Shown: positions 43,935 to 51,832 of the stretch, in pieces
Layout of the letters: each line of letters begins with the position of its first letter
Position numbering within the stretch: position 1 is the first letter of the stretch
Program-made: the position numbers and the translations under genes
NCBI RefSeq assembly: GCF_001545075.1
Contig: NZ_FCOB02000041.1
Location: 1-64,000 of the forward strand
DNA length: 64,000 bases
Direction of reading: 5' to 3'
Source of the DNA: Caballeronia ptereochthonis
GTDB lineage: Bacteria; Pseudomonadota; Gammaproteobacteria; Burkholderiales; Burkholderiaceae
The notes under the pieces: generated by a model
Told to the model about the DNA's origin: nothing
Seen by the model: only the letters and a program-made list of their open reading frames with translations
The model's database searches: none

Positions 43935-43968
43935 GCAGAGCCGCGCCGAATCAGGAGAGCGGCTCTGC
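43935..43968. terminator. hairpin between convergent genes
   Basis: GCAGAGCCGC at 43935-43944 is repeated inverted as GCGGCTCTGC at 43959-43968: a perfect 10-bp stem with a 14-base loop. It lies 35 bases after the structural operon and 11 bases past the minus-strand coiled-coil gene. A T6 run follows at about 43984 on the plus strand, somewhat far for a classical intrinsic terminator. It probably ends transcription from both sides. Confidence 0.45.
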
Positions 43969-43978
43969 GCAGCGACCG

Positions 43979-44902
43979 CTATGCTTTTTTGATCTGTGCG
44001 AGGATTGCAGCCCTGCGGGCGCTCGTTTGCGCAGCGAGTGCCGCCGACGCTTGCTTCAGCGCGGCTTGCGCACCATCGGCTGCAACTTTGCTGTCGGTTG
44101 CGTCATGCTTGCTGGTTTCGAGCTCGCCCGACAAGCGACGCAGTTCCGTTTCGTACTCGTCCGGCTTCGGAATTGCCGTCGTTGTCACGAGCGTCACTGC
44201 TTCCTTCGCATAGAAGTACGACGCCGCGAAGTCCCCCTGAGTGAAGGCATTTTTTCCTTGCTCGATGAGACCGGTCACGTCCTTCAGCATCGCGGCGAGC
44301 TTTTTCGGCAGATCTTTTTGCGCGTCGACGTCGTCCTGCGCGGGCGGCACGGCTTGAGCCGCGTCCCACGCGGCCTTGGCGGTCGTCTGCACCGTCGTCC
44401 TGGCATTCTTCTCGTTCTCTGTGAGCTGCTTCGTGGCGCCGTCGTAGGCGGTGATGGCGGCGTCGATCGTCTCAATCGTTGCGGCATCCAGCTTGGCCTT
44501 CGCGCTCTCGAGTGTGACCTGGCTGGCCGCGCTCAAGGCTTTCTGGTTCTGATCCGCATTGGGCAGCGACGCGTCGTAACTCTTCTTTGCCTGTGCGACA
44601 TCGTTGATGCCCGATTGCAGCTCCTTGATGTCACTCTGCAGGGTCGTCAGTCTGGACTGAATCTGTTGCAGTTCGAGCTGCCTAACCTGCAACTGCTCCT
44701 CGAGGGTCTGCGGAGCCGCGGCTTGCTGTGGCTTCGCGGCGCCGTCCTGCGGTTGCTGCGGCGCAGGTGAGGTCCGGCCGTTCCCGGCCGGGCCCGTCTC
44801 TGCCGCCATATCGCCAACCACGGTCGTTGCAGCCGCTTCCGCACCCGCCGCCGTCACGGGCGCCGTCGTTGCGTTGCCTTGCGTCGAGGCCTGCGCGTCC
44901 AT
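43979..44902 (-). CDS. coiled-coil protein in eCIS locus
   Basis: A 307-residue soluble protein with no signal peptide. The first 70 residues are Ala/Thr/Gln/Pro-rich and look disordered. The remainder is helical with heptads (LQVRQLELQQIQSRLTTLQS, DIKELQSGINDVAQ, ELRRLSGELETSKHDATDSK). GGAG lies before the ATG. It follows the LuxR-type gene by 27 bases on the same strand, so they form one unit opposed to the structural operon. It could be a cargo chaperone, a second cargo or an assembly regulator; nothing in the sequence decides. Confidence 0.6.
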   Translation of the reverse strand: MDAQASTQGNATTAPVTAAGAEAAATTVVGDMAAETGPAGNGRTSPAPQQPQDGAAKPQQAAAPQTLEEQLQVRQLELQQIQSRLTTLQSDIKELQSGINDVAQAKKSYDASLPNADQNQKALSAASQVTLESAKAKLDAATIETIDAAITAYDGATKQLTENEKNARTTVQTTAKAAWDAAQAVPPAQDDVDAQKDLPKKLAAMLKDVTGLIEQGKNAFTQGDFAASYFYAKEAVTLVTTTAIPKPDEYETELRRLSGELETSKHDATDSKVAADGAQAALKQASAALAAQTSARRAAILAQIKKA

Positions 44903-44929
44903 CTTCGTCTCCGGATTCAGTTGGGTTGC

Positions 44930-45709
44930 TCATCCACGCCCGACGCGTACCGCCGCATCGGCGCTGAAGTGGTCGATGGCGGGTCGTGGATCGGGGGCTG
45001 GCGCCGCGGACGTCGAGTTGGCCGCGCCCGGATGCCTGCTTGCGTTCCATGCGCCGCCGCGCTGCTGCGCGATCCCGGCGATCCAGGGCGCATCGCGAAC
45101 GCGCCGCATCGCCTGTGCACGACGCGTGACCTGCAGCTTGTCGAGAATGCTGTGAACGTGATGCTTGATCGTCGAAAGGCTGAGTCCGAGCTCGCGCGCA
45201 ATCTCCTTGTTGGAGAGACCATGCCCGACGTGTCGAAGGACGTCGCATTCGCGCTTCGTCAGGGCCAGATCGGCTTCGTCCGTGGATGCATCGGGCGGAC
45301 CTCGGTACAACGCGCGCAACAACTCTCCTGCCACTTCCGGTGGGCAGACGAGTCGCCCGGAGACGGCATCCCGAATCGCGGCGAGCAGCGCGTCGAGCGA
45401 AGCGTCGCGGCCCACGTATCCCGCGAAGCCCGCGCGGCCGCAGCGGATAACGTCCTGATGGGCGGCGGTCAATCCGAGCGCGAGTAACGTGAGCGACGGC
45501 CGGTTGGACGCGAGGTCGCGCACCTCGTCGAAGTCGATACCCTGAGTGACGTCGATGAGCGCGATATCGACCGGTGTATCGGCGAGCAGGGTGCGCAGCA
45601 TCGAAAAGGTGCGCACGGTCGCCCGCACATGTATGTCCTGCAGAGCCGTGAGAAACGAGGCCAGGCCATCACCGAACAGACGCACAGGCGTGAGGATTGC
45701 GATATCCAT
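44930..45709 (-). CDS. LuxR/NarL-type regulator with degenerate receiver
   Basis: A 259-residue protein starting MDIAILTPVRLFGDGLASFL with AAGGAG just before the ATG. Residues 1-120 follow the receiver fold, and the phospho-acceptor-like Asp is kept in IALIDVTQG. But the usual DD pair after strand 1 is TP, and the strand-5 Lys is missing (GYVGRDAS instead of a GYL-x-K form). Residues about 148-205 are a standard LuxR helix-turn-helix (LALTKRECDVLRHVGHGLSN, KEIARELGLSLSTIKHHVHS). A Pro/Ala-rich tail follows. Likely the local regulator of the eCIS genes, acting without conventional phosphorylation. Confidence 0.82.
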   Translation of the reverse strand: MDIAILTPVRLFGDGLASFLTALQDIHVRATVRTFSMLRTLLADTPVDIALIDVTQGIDFDEVRDLASNRPSLTLLALGLTAAHQDVIRCGRAGFAGYVGRDASLDALLAAIRDAVSGRLVCPPEVAGELLRALYRGPPDASTDEADLALTKRECDVLRHVGHGLSNKEIARELGLSLSTIKHHVHSILDKLQVTRRAQAMRRVRDAPWIAGIAQQRGGAWNASRHPGAANSTSAAPAPDPRPAIDHFSADAAVRVGRG

Positions 45710-46321
45710 CCCATCTCCTTGTGCCTGCCGCGACTGTCGTGCGTCATGGCGACCAAGCGATAGCATTCAAACGAAGTATTGCATGCAGGCAGTCCGGGGT
45801 GCGCGGATCCGCGAACCGGATTGTGTGCGCACAGGAACGGATCGATGTCTGGGGGCAGCACTCGCAATCCGTACCTGCATCCGGCGAGTTGCGTTGCGCA
45901 TCAGTCGCACGTTCCGCAGGCAGAATATCGCAGTCCGGAACGTTCCTGATCAATACTAGTTGCGACCTGACAAAACGCAAGCACGACGTATCGTATTTTT
46001 CCGCCGCAATGACCTTCGTGTAGTCACGACCGGCAATTTTGGGACGATAGTCGTAGACACTCGTGAGCGAGTTGGCGCTCGTGTCGGAATCGTGACGAGA
46101 CGTGCACGAGGACAGGGTTCCGTCTGTCGATCCAAGGATCCAGATCGAACGTGAGCTGGCGCTGGATCGTCTGGATCGGTTGCATCCATCGGAGCCGTGC
46201 ACGATAGTCGTGGAGAATATGGCGCATCATCGAGATCGCGGTGCGTTATGAATCACCCTTGCATGACAACCGGCGAAACCTGCGCCCGGTCGAAGACGGG
46301 AGATGACCTCCCAGGGGCACC
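45710..46321. other. 612-base control region between regulator and cargo gene
   Basis: Divergent region between the minus-strand LuxR-type gene and the plus-strand cargo gene. Frames here (such as 45744-46202 minus) have no coding character. It is relatively AT-rich around 45950-46030. It should hold the promoters of both units, but no certain -35/-10 pair or operator repeat was identified. Confidence 0.5.
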
Positions 46322-49300
46322 ATGGCGAACGTGCGCGCTTCTGTACGACAGCCGGCCGGACCTGAGAGGAAACCGGTTGCCGCTCTTGCTCCGCTGCATC
46401 AATCAGCGAATGAGGCGCGTCCTGCGCAACGTCTGCAACAACGGTTAGGCAATCAGGCAATTCAGGCACTGCTTGCCCCGGCCGCTTCGCGAGACCACCC
46501 AGTGGCGAAGGAGAGCGTAGCCGGCGCCAACGCGAACGCCGCTCCAGTCGCGACCGCGGGAGCCGGCCGTGAAGCGCCGCGCTCGAACACAACGTCGCTA
46601 TCCGCGAGCGCTCCGAAAACACCGACCGTTAGCGAGGCGGCTCGGGCCGACACAACGGCAGCCCAGTCGCGCGGCGCGACCGGAGGCGCGCAGGCGCGGT
46701 CGGGGCGCGCCGGCCCGGCGAGTGCCGTACACGCAGCGAAAGGGGCAGGTCCTAGTGCGCATGCACGGAAAGGTCAGCCTTCGAAACCGGCGGGCGCACG
46801 GGCCGCGATGGCTTCGGCAGGCGCATCTTCCGCCGAGGCGAGCCGGGGACGGTCGCCCCACGAGGCGATCGGACCGGCCATCGCCGCTATCAGGCAACGC
46901 GCCGGTACGACGCGCAAGCACTCGGCGCCAGGCGTATCGGTGGCATCGGCGCAGGCAGCGGCAGTCCATCCGGCCACCGAACAGTCTCGCTCGGCAGCGA
47001 CACAGACGATCACCACGCTCGATTCGACCGAGGCGGAGAAGGTCCGGCGCGATCAGTTCAAGAATCAGCTCAAGAAGGCAATCGACGCGGCGACACCGAA
47101 GCCGAAAACGGAATCGGAAGCCGAGAACGTGATGAAGTCTGGCGGAACGCGGGCCAGTGTCAGCTTGCGCGACAATCTGGCGACCGAGCGCGATGCCGCC
47201 GCGGGTCCGCTGAAGTCGGCCGCCGGCGGCGAAGCGTCGCCCGCCTCGCAGCCCGCGCCGCCTGCGTCCGAGCTTCATCCCGAGCCGGTTGGCGCGCCGC
47301 CCGCACCGGTTTCGGCCGCGCCCGTCGTTCCCGCGCCGTTGCCGCCGGAGCGCCTCGACTATTCGGAAGATCGGGCGCCGACCGAGCAGGCGATGGCGCA
47401 GAGCGAGGTCACGCAGGATCAATTGAAGGAGGGTAACGAGCCGGCATTCGGGCCGACGATCGACGCACGTTCTAAAGCCGAACAGCACGAAGCCGGCGCG
47501 GAGGCGCGGTATCGCCAGTCGGAGGCGAAGGTTCAGAACTCGGCGCAGGGTGCGGCGCAGGCCGCGTTGACGACGGATCTTGACGGCATGCACGGCATCA
47601 AGGCGTCGCATGTCGGTCACGTGGTTGGGCAACAGCATGCGACCGTCTCGAAAGATGCCACCGAACGGGAGCGGATCACCAGCACGATCAACGGCATCAA
47701 GGATCGCACGCGCACGGAGGTGGGAAACATCCTCGGCTCGATGGAGAGCGAAGCGTCCAGCGTGTTCGAGGCGGGTCTTGCACGCGCGGAGAAGGCCTAT
47801 GAGGATACTTTCGAAGACGCCAAGGGTGGCGTCGGTACCTGGCTCACGACCTGGGGCAGCGACTGGGAAAAGCTGATCGAGAACTCGCTTGCGAAGGCGC
47901 GTGGAGAGTATATGCGTCAGGTCGATGTCGCGATCGACGAAGTGGCCAATCTGGTGGACGCGAAACTCGACGCAGCGAAGAAGCGGGTTACAGACGGACG
48001 CAGGGAGGTGGAGACCTTCGTCAAGTCGCTCGATGCGAACCTGAAGGGCTTCGGCGAGGAAGCGCTGCAGGCGGTTTCTAGCGACTTCGATGCAATGGGC
48101 AGCGAGATCGACCAGCGGCGCGACAGCCTGATCGACAAGCTGGCCCAGCAGTACAAGGACTCGTACGACCGGATGTCGGCTGCGGAGGAAAAACTGCGCG
48201 AGGAGAACAAGTCTCTTTGGCAGCGTGTCTACGATGCAACCGTTGGTCTCGTCAAGAAGATACTGGCCTTCAAGGACATGCTGCTGAGTGTCCTCGGTAA
48301 AGCCGCCAGCGTGATAAGCGACATCATCGCCCATCCGATCCGGTTCCTCGGAAACCTGGTGTCCGGCGTGATGCAGGGCTTGAAGAACTTCACGGCGAAC
48401 ATCGGCACGCACCTGAAAAAGGGGTTGATGGACTGGTTGTTCGGCGCGCTTGCCGGAGCCGGACTTCAATTGCCTGATTCGTTCGACCTCAAAGGCATCG
48501 TCAGCATCGTTCTGCAGGTGCTCGGTCTTACTTACGCGAACTTCCGCAAGCGCGCGGCTGCCATCGTCGGCGAATCGGTCGTTGCCGCGCTCGAGCAGGT
48601 GGCCGACGTCTTCAAGGTATTCCTGAAGGAAGGCGTCGGCGGCATCTGGCGGTTCATCAAGGAGAAAGTCGCCGATCTCAAGTCGATGGTGCTGGACGCG
48701 ATCTTCGACTTCGTGAAGGAAAAAGTGATCATGGCAGGGGTCACATGGATCATCGGCCTGCTCAATCCAGCGTCCGCATTTTTCAAGGCATGCAAGGCGA
48801 TCTACGACATCGTGATGTTCTTCGTGAATCGTGGCAGTCAGATTCTCGCGCTCGTCAATGCGGTGATCGATTCGATGGCGTCGATTGCCAAGGGGGCCAT
48901 CGGCGTGGCGGCCGGGTTCGTCGAGAACGCACTGGCCAAGGCCATTCCAGTTGCCATCGGATTTCTGGCGAGCCTGCTGGGTCTCGGCGATCCGTCCAAA
49001 CCCGTGCGCGGTTTCATCGACAAGGCCCGCGGGCCGGTCGACAAGGCAATCGACTGGGTGATTAATCTGGCGGTTAAGGCAATTAAGGCAGCCGGAAAGT
49101 TCATCGCGGGCTTGTTCGGCAAGAAAGAAAAGGATGGCGAGAAGGCGTCGCCGAAGTCCGTGAAGGGCGAGGTAACAGCCGAACTGGCGAAGCGACTGAC
49201 TGCCGACCATACGATCGATGAGGCACGCGCGATCGTGACGAACGTCGGCGAACAATATCGATCAGCGGGCGTAAGCAGATTGTTCGTCTCGGGGCCCGAC

Positions 49301-50005
49301 GAGGGTGGAGAACTGTCGGTGATCGTCGAGATGAGTCCGGGGGACGAGCTAGCTCGGCTGTCTCCCGGAAGCGCCATCGAACGCGCCTCGGTGAGGCTCA
49401 ACGTGGAACTGACGCTCTCCGCTGCGGAGGCTTCGGATCAGGGTACGGTAGCCGGCACCGTGGAAGAGTCCGACAAGCCGCGACGCAGAGACGGACGCGA
49501 GTATGAGTATCTGGAATCGGTCGAGAAAAACGCCGCGAGGAAATCGCGGAGCGGAATATCCGTTGGGGGAATGATTTTTCCGGAAACACGTGGAAAAATC
49601 CAGCTCATCACATGGAATACGAGCTCGTTGGAACCGGAAAAACGCAGCAATACGACGCATGCCGAGCGACAGTTCGACCACTGGCTGACCAACTTGAGCA
49701 AGAACCCGGAAGGGCAAAAACTTCTCGACAGGGTCATAGGCATAGAGATGCACCTGCGCGACTACAGTCCGTGCCAGGCTTGCGGGGATCTCTTTCCATC
49801 CATTACGGCGAGAATGCCGAACGCGAAAACGAGAAAACTCTATTGGTACAAACAATATGCTGGACGGAATGTGGCGAGCCCGACCACCCACCAGACAGTC
49901 AACGAGATTGTTGGATGTGGCTGGAGCGTGTATGCACCAGGAACCGAGATACCGGAAGGCGGCGGCCCGCTCAGAGTTCATCTGATCAACAAGCTGCACA
50001 AGTAG
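46322..50005 (+). CDS. putative eCIS cargo toxin with C-terminal deaminase-like domain
   Basis: A 1227-residue protein. Residues 36-51 read QRLQQRLGNQAIQALL, the short motif seen at the N-terminus of eCIS-linked cargo, usually ahead of a DUF4157 domain, which is absent here. Residues to about 380 are Ala/Pro/Ser-rich. A long helical body (about 390-670) leads to amphipathic and hydrophobic helices (about 670-930), including AIPVAIGFLASLLGLGDP and IDWVINLAVKAIKAAGKFIA, recalling shared mid-regions of eCIS toxins. The C-terminus has THAERQF (HAE at 1113-1115) and YSPCQACGD (PC at 1150-1151, second Cys 1154): the HAE...PCxxC zinc site of the cytidine-deaminase fold. Proposed role: translocated nucleic-acid deaminase. 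A tape-measure role for the helical body is the main alternative. Confidence 0.75.
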   Translation: MANVRASVRQPAGPERKPVAALAPLHQSANEARPAQRLQQRLGNQAIQALLAPAASRDHPVAKESVAGANANAAPVATAGAGREAPRSNTTSLSASAPKTPTVSEAARADTTAAQSRGATGGAQARSGRAGPASAVHAAKGAGPSAHARKGQPSKPAGARAAMASAGASSAEASRGRSPHEAIGPAIAAIRQRAGTTRKHSAPGVSVASAQAAAVHPATEQSRSAATQTITTLDSTEAEKVRRDQFKNQLKKAIDAATPKPKTESEAENVMKSGGTRASVSLRDNLATERDAAAGPLKSAAGGEASPASQPAPPASELHPEPVGAPPAPVSAAPVVPAPLPPERLDYSEDRAPTEQAMAQSEVTQDQLKEGNEPAFGPTIDARSKAEQHEAGAEARYRQSEAKVQNSAQGAAQAALTTDLDGMHGIKASHVGHVVGQQHATVSKDATERERITSTINGIKDRTRTEVGNILGSMESEASSVFEAGLARAEKAYEDTFEDAKGGVGTWLTTWGSDWEKLIENSLAKARGEYMRQVDVAIDEVANLVDAKLDAAKKRVTDGRREVETFVKSLDANLKGFGEEALQAVSSDFDAMGSEIDQRRDSLIDKLAQQYKDSYDRMSAAEEKLREENKSLWQRVYDATVGLVKKILAFKDMLLSVLGKAASVISDIIAHPIRFLGNLVSGVMQGLKNFTANIGTHLKKGLMDWLFGALAGAGLQLPDSFDLKGIVSIVLQVLGLTYANFRKRAAAIVGESVVAALEQVADVFKVFLKEGVGGIWRFIKEKVADLKSMVLDAIFDFVKEKVIMAGVTWIIGLLNPASAFFKACKAIYDIVMFFVNRGSQILALVNAVIDSMASIAKGAIGVAAGFVENALAKAIPVAIGFLASLLGLGDPSKPVRGFIDKARGPVDKAIDWVINLAVKAIKAAGKFIAGLFGKKEKDGEKASPKSVKGEVTAELAKRLTADHTIDEARAIVTNVGEQYRSAGVSRLFVSGPDEGGELSVIVEMSPGDELARLSPGSAIERASVRLNVELTLSAAEASDQGTVAGTVEESDKPRRRDGREYEYLESVEKNAARKSRSGISVGGMIFPETRGKIQLITWNTSSLEPEKRSNTTHAERQFDHWLTNLSKNPEGQKLLDRVIGIEMHLRDYSPCQACGDLFPSITARMPNAKTRKLYWYKQYAGRNVASPTTHQTVNEIVGCGWSVYAPGTEIPEGGGPLRVHLINKLHK

Positions 50006-50039
50006 GCGCTATGCCGCGCTGGGGGCCGTGCCAACGCCG

Positions 50040-50842
50040 TTGTAAAACGCCTTCCTTCAGTGATAGCCGAGCATCCACTGCCGCCGCGTCTTGTCTTGAT
50101 ACTCGAACGGCTACCCAGGACGCAAGCCGCTCGACAATCGTGCGGTGCTCACAGGCATCCTCTTCATCTTGCAGACCGGCCTGCGGTGGGACCTACTACC
50201 TCGTGAGATGGGCTGCGGCAGCGGTATGAGTTGCTGGCGCCGCCTGCGTGACTGGCAGGAGGCGGACGTCTGGGACCGGTTGCACGAGTTGCTGCTTGCC
50301 CGGCTACGTGCCGCCTACCAAATCGACTGGTCTCGCGTCATCGTCGATTCCTCTTCAATCCGCGCTGTGGGCTCGGGTCAAAAACGGGACCGAATCCCAC
50401 AGACCGCGCGCGACCCGGTTCAAAGCATCACCTCATCACCGAAGCGCAGGGCATCCCGCTCGCGGTGATACTGACCGGCGCCAACCGCAACGACGTCACT
50501 CAGCTTCAAGCGCTGGTCGAGGCTATCCCGCCCATCAGCGGCAAGCGTGGCAGCCCCCTGTCGAAGCATCGGGTCGTTCAGGGTGACAGAGGCTACGACC
50601 ACGACAAACATCGACGTCCGTTGCATGCAACGGGCATTGCCACAGAAATTGCTCGGCGCGGTCAGCCTCACGGCAGCGGATTGGGTAAAACACGCTGGGT
50701 CGTGGAGCGGACCATTTCGTGGTTTCACAACTTCAGCCGACTGCGCATTCGCTTCGAACGGCTCGCCTTCATCCACGAAGCCTTGATGAAAATCGCTTGC
50801 TGCATCATATGCTGGCGACACCTGCAAAAGTCATTCTGTTAA
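50040..50842 (+). mobile_element. IS5-family insertion sequence remnant
   Basis: An IS5-type element starts about 35 bases after the cargo toxin's stop codon. It carries one transposase gene broken by frameshift. Terminal repeats were not identified with confidence. Its position means that any small gene that once followed the toxin may have been removed or separated. Confidence 0.6.
50100..50842 (+). pseudogene. IS5-family transposase, frameshifted
   Basis: The first frame reads YPGRKPLDNRAVLTGILFIL, QTGLRWDLLPREMGCGSGMS, CWRRLRDWQEADVWDRLHEL and VDSSSIRAVGSGQK (first catalytic Asp). It then loses homology. A second frame continues HHLITEAQGIPLAVILTGAN, VVQGDRGYDHDKHRRPL (second Asp) and TRWVVERTISWFHNFSRLRI (Glu). 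The shift lies close to 50390. All three DDE residues survive, so one base change separates it from an intact gene. Confidence 0.8.
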
Positions 50843-51567
50843 CGCCTCTTATTGGTTGGATCATGCGCGAAGCCAGAACGACAAAGCGGGCGCCAGTGCC
50901 CTTACTAAAATTATCGTGTGCGATTGCCGGGCAATGGCGGCGGTTCGGCTTTGTGCCTGATCCGTGTCATGCGCTCGTCGGAACCGAGCAGTGCGACTGT
51001 GACAATGAAGAACTGTGCGGTGAGGACCCGGTTGCCGTCGGACATCTGCAAGCGAATGGCCCGCAGCGGGTTGCCAAGCTTGCGCTAAATGAGGCGTCGA
51101 TTTTTCAGACCATGCAGGAGATGGGCGCACGCGGCGTTCCTGTTCTACGAGTAGGCCCCGCTAACGCAGCAGATGCGCAAAGGATCAATTGAGCAACCAT
51201 CGATGCAAACATCGGACCGGCTTCGGGCCAGTTCCGGCCGTTCGCCGCGGCCCGCGCACGGTCATTCGAGCGGCGGTTCGCCCTAGGTAATAGACATTCA
51301 GAGGGCCGAATATCGAGCGGCTCGGAAGGGTCGATCCGCGACACACCTATGGCGGATTGCCGACGTGGCCCATTCATCAATAGACGCCGGCTCAACCGGG
51401 CGTGCTTAAGCGTTTCTTCAGGTTTCGTCGATGGCTCCCGTGCGCCGCTCGGCGCATCCTGACGGCTAGGCGCGAAGTCACAGCCTCCCGCAGGCTTCTT
51501 CTACGCGCCGACGTCCACGGCTGGTTTCTCGACAGCCGTGCCAAATCCGGAATCGGAGTAAGCCGAA
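50843..51567. other. no convincing gene
   Basis: About 725 bases between the IS5 remnant and the small exported protein. The longest frames are continuations of the transposase phase or have mixed phase without a ribosome site. A stretch reading QRVAKLALNEASIFQTMQEM looks protein-like but belongs to no family I recognise. Probably decayed DNA plus the promoter of the 51568 gene. Confidence 0.4.
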
Positions 51568-51816
51568 ATGAAAATAACCCAAGTCGTAGCGGTTCTCGCA
51601 ACGATGGTCGTCTCGTGCCACGTATGGGCGCAAGGCGGACAGTCGGGCCAGCAGCCTCAATCAGCGCAGTCCGCACAGGATATCGGCGGTGTCGCAGATA
51701 CGTCGGTCACGAGCGAAGGTTCGCTTTCGTCTCTGGACCAAAGTTATTCCAGTCCTGGCGATTCAGCCCGGTCGAGTGAAATGCGCATGCGGTCCGATAC
51801 GTTTCGCCATCACTGA
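51568..51816 (+). CDS. small exported protein
   Basis: An 82-residue product with a clear signal peptide, MKITQVVAVLATMVVSCHVW, and AQG cleavage after Trp-Ala. The mature peptide is Gln/Ser/Gly-rich (GGQSGQQPQSAQSAQDIGGV) and ends in a short basic/His tail. No cysteines or domain in the mature part. It converges on the CadC-like regulator with only 16 bases between stops. Function unknown; similar small Gln/Ser-rich exported peptides are common in this bacterial group. Confidence 0.65.
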   Translation: MKITQVVAVLATMVVSCHVWAQGGQSGQQPQSAQSAQDIGGVADTSVTSEGSLSSLDQSYSSPGDSARSSEMRMRSDTFRHH

Positions 51817-51832
51817 ACGGTCGCAGGGAAAG

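Noticed and set aside
46598..49255. 885-codon minus-strand frame opposite the cargo gene
   Set aside because: Composition is that of an antisense frame (Arg/Leu/His-rich); no recognised motif or ribosome site, while the plus-strand product has structured features and the eCIS motif.
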